Assembly (NCBI GenBank): GCA_010094045.1
Contig: ML986654.1
Coordinates: forward strand, 62,001-126,000
DNA length: 64,000 bases
Origin: Lojkania enalia
Taxonomy: Eukaryota > Ascomycota > Dothideomycetes > Pleosporales
Direction: 5' to 3'
Shown in pieces: positions 61,272 to 64,000 of the stretch (position 1 is its first letter; each line of letters opens with the position of its first letter). The notes under the pieces are model-generated. The model was not told where the DNA came from, did no database searches, and saw nothing but the letters and a program-made list of their open reading frames with translations. Both the position numbers and the translations under genes were made by a program.

Positions 61272-64000
61272 GTATAATTAACCTATATATTAGCTAGTAA
61301 CTACTATTATAACAGTTTATTAATATTACAATTTCGTCGTATATAGTAATAAGTATTTACTAGCTTTAGTATATTACTAGATTACTATTAATTAAGCTTT
61401 CTTAACTAAATAATAACTTCTATTCTATACGTATTATTATACATCTCTAGAACTATTAATTATTAAAGTATCGCTAACGCCTTATAGAAAAAATTAATTA
61501 ATATACTACTCTGCCTACCTTTTAAAGCTTCTTTAGAGGCTTTTTAGGTTATCTACTTTTAGGCTATATATATACTCGCCTGCGGGTAGTATATAATATT
61601 TTCCTTTTAGTTTCTAAGATTAAAAAAATATAAGTATTATACTTTATAAAATAAAAAGTATAACCCTATATAAATCGTATCTAATACTAGTAGAGTATTT
61701 ACTACTAATATATTTATAAATCTTCTCCTACTATAAGAAGGAGTTTCTAGTCTTTTAGGGCCATCTTAAACTATAGATAGCAGTCTAATATATAGAGGAT
61801 AAGAAGGATAAAAAGGTAGCCTTTAAAGCTATTTTGGAGTCTACTTATAGTCTAGTATTTATAGCCTAGGTTGTAAGAAGTTAGGAAGATAGTTTTCTTA
61901 TAGCTAGTATCTAGATAGCTTTATTCTACTAGAGTACTAAGTTACTCTATTAGATTTCGGCTCTAAAGGCTTTAGTATCTAGCCTTTAGGCTAATATTAC
62001 AGCGCTTTTAAACGGCTAAGAATAAGGTAGAGAAGGTTTAAGAAGAGTCTAGAGGAAAGGAAGGAGAAGGAAAATAGAGGAGAAGAGGACTAGAGAAATA
62101 TCTAACAACCTACTATCAGACCTTCTAGATTTTATAAAAGAGTAATTTTAGGCCTATACTTTAGTTTTTAAAATCTACTACTTAACTCTTATATATTATT
62201 ATCTACTAGATAATCTATATTCTCTATACTATTCTTATATATCTTAATCTATTTAGTTAGAGCTTTTAGGGGTTCTAGGTAATTTAGATACTTATTATAA
62301 AAAACTTTTAGCTTATAAAGTAAACTTATAAAGTTTAAGACTTTATATTAGATTAGGTTAGAATTATATTCTACCTATTTTACACGGTATTTAAGGGTCT
62401 TATAATATAACTTACTAGCTAGTATTTCTTTAACCTCCTACTCTTCTACCCTATTAATAGTAATAGCGGGTGGTTTTAGAACTTTTTATCTAGATAGAGG
62501 GTCCTAGGGGTTTTTATATAGTAGGTTTAGTATAAAGATATTATATATACTTAATTCTAGAGGTAGCTATAAACGGTATAAATTTCTAACCTACTCTTAT
62601 ACTTTAAAAGGACCCTTCTATTAATTAGATAGCTTTCGGCTCGGTTTCTAGACTGTAAGGTTCTTAGTATTTAAGTAGACTATATTACTAATCTATTAAT
62701 TAATTAATTATTAATAATAGTTAATAATAGATTATATATAATCCTAAACCTTCTTAATATTAGCCTTTATAGTTTCCTAGACTATATATATATAAGTTAC
62801 TAGAGCTAAAGCGTTTTTACAATTTAATTTATCTATTATAGTAATAGAATTAATAGAATATTTTTAATCCTAATTCTAATAGAGCTTAGATCTATATAAG
62901 ATCTAATATAAGAATATTCTAATAGTTATATAGGGTAGAGTTGCTTATATTTAATCGATTATAGATAATAGAGAACTCTAGTTATTCTAGTAGAAGGATA
63001 TAAAAGAGCGCAGTCTCTAATCGATGTACTTATTTATAATCTCTATCTATCTATTAGTCTCTTTATAATAAGTAGTAGATAGTTTAATTTTTACGTCTAA
63101 GATATAGTAGAATTCGGACTAGAAACTAGATATAAACTAAGGTTCTTAGTCTAAAATAATAGTTTCGGGTATATAGCTAAAGCGGTACACCTATTAAATA
63201 AATAATTCAGCTATTCCCCATACATTAATTATACAATAGTAGAGAATAGATACAACTTATTTAGATAGGTAATTGATTACTACTATAATCTAATTGTATC
63301 TAGACTTATCTATAGAGAAATTCTTAAAGTTAATATATAAGTACTATATTAGTTAATTTAGTATAGAAAGTAAGTAGATAAAATCTAGAGTTTAGGTTTA
63401 TATTAGATAAGCTTTATAGTATAGAATATAATTCTATATATATTATTTATAAGTAGCTTCTATACCCTTCTAGTAGTACTTTTAGGATAGTAACTAATAG
63501 GTTTTAGTAGCGCTTAGGTATACGAAAGATACTTAGTTATAAACCTCTTATATAAGTCATATATAAAGGCTTAAATCTAATAGGATATATAAGTAATTAT
63601 TATAGAAGAGTAGTCTATTCTCTATCTAATATTTATAGGGTAGAAGTATATATTCCTGCGTAAAGGAGGCTCGGTTTTTCTATAGTAATATATTAATTAA
63701 CTCTAGAGAGTCTAATAATATAACCTACTCCTAGCCTTTAATAATATTTAGTATAACTACTTAAGTTATTATTTAAATAATATAGGACTAGGCTAATTTA
63801 GTATTAATTTAAAGGTAAAGTTAATATAGTCTAAGTAGAACTCTTAACTAGTTATTAGTTTAAACTACTTTTAAATTTTCTATATCTTATTTATAATAAC
63901 TAAAGATATCTACTCTAGTATTATTTTTACCTAGAGTATACTCAATTTAGAACTAATACTAAGCTAATTTCTCGGTCTAATAAATTTAATAAATATTAAG

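Larger units (their letters stand above)
46596..64000 (-). mobile_element. Second family C element (C2), interrupted by nested B elements, runs off the window
   Basis: The C LTR at 46596-46855 (260 bp) and adjoining internal sequence to 47047 match C1 from 32709. The match breaks at 47048 with the insertion of a B element and resumes after 61276, continuing collinearly with C1 (about 33158 onwards) to the window end, through the integrase region (LSTTYYKETD-like stretch near 63060). It carries more RIP than C1. The 5' part and second LTR lie beyond 64000. Confidence 0.9.

Noticed and set aside
1..64000. tRNA or rRNA genes
   Set aside because: No sequence with A-box and B-box (GGTTCGAATCC type) and a plausible cloverleaf was recognised, nor rRNA-like conserved cores.

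Overview
The window looks like a filamentous ascomycete (Pezizomycotina) nuclear scaffold. About 56 kb is extremely AT-rich, TpA-rich sequence almost devoid of CpA/TpG and crowded with TAG/TAA. This is the footprint of repeat-induced point mutation (RIP). Inside it sits one island of ordinary composition, about 24.3-32.2 kb, holding the only plausible genes. There are two assembly gaps (559-703 and 50829-50838). No rRNA, tRNA, CRISPR or bacterial-type operon was seen.

Left RIP block (1-24.3 kb). In order: a Fot1/pogo transposon remnant; the 3' end of an LTR element (family B); a repeat (E) with a 32-bp minisatellite; a complete but dead Ty3/gypsy element on the minus strand (family D, 3472-9450); a 3' part of another B element split by a second pogo copy; a fragment of family C; a second E copy split by a third pogo copy; 2.4 kb of unclassified decayed repeat; a well-preserved pogo element with TIRs and TA target duplications (18312-20150); and a hAT element with TIRs (20205-23424).

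Island (24.3-32.2 kb). It carries an F-box protein gene (minus), a cluster of MITE-like inverted repeats, an APH-type phosphotransferase gene (plus), a possible small secreted protein (minus), a 49-residue Cys-rich zinc-ribbon-like protein with a clear TATA box (minus), and a degraded FHA-Ser/Thr protein kinase pseudogene (minus). These genes show no shared pathway; the island reads as a small accessory gene pocket between transposon blocks.

Right RIP block (32.2-64 kb). A complete family C gypsy element (32709-39866, minus) has perfect 260-bp LTR boundaries and a CTCTA target duplication. After a 1-kb unclassified stretch and a broken D-type LTR comes a complete family A gypsy element (41028-46531, plus). 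Then a second C element (46596 to the window end, minus) is interrupted by a B chromovirus (47048-61271, plus), whose own 5' LTR is interrupted by another B element in the opposite orientation (47208-55257, minus). Target duplications support each step of this three-layer nest. The innermost element contains a 2.07-kb duplication across a 10-N gap that is most simply an unmerged contig overlap.

All element ORFs are broken by stops, so no transposon here looks autonomous. I found no convincing undescribed system. The most useful leads are the nested insertions, the assembly artefact, the small-protein candidates and the MITE cluster.
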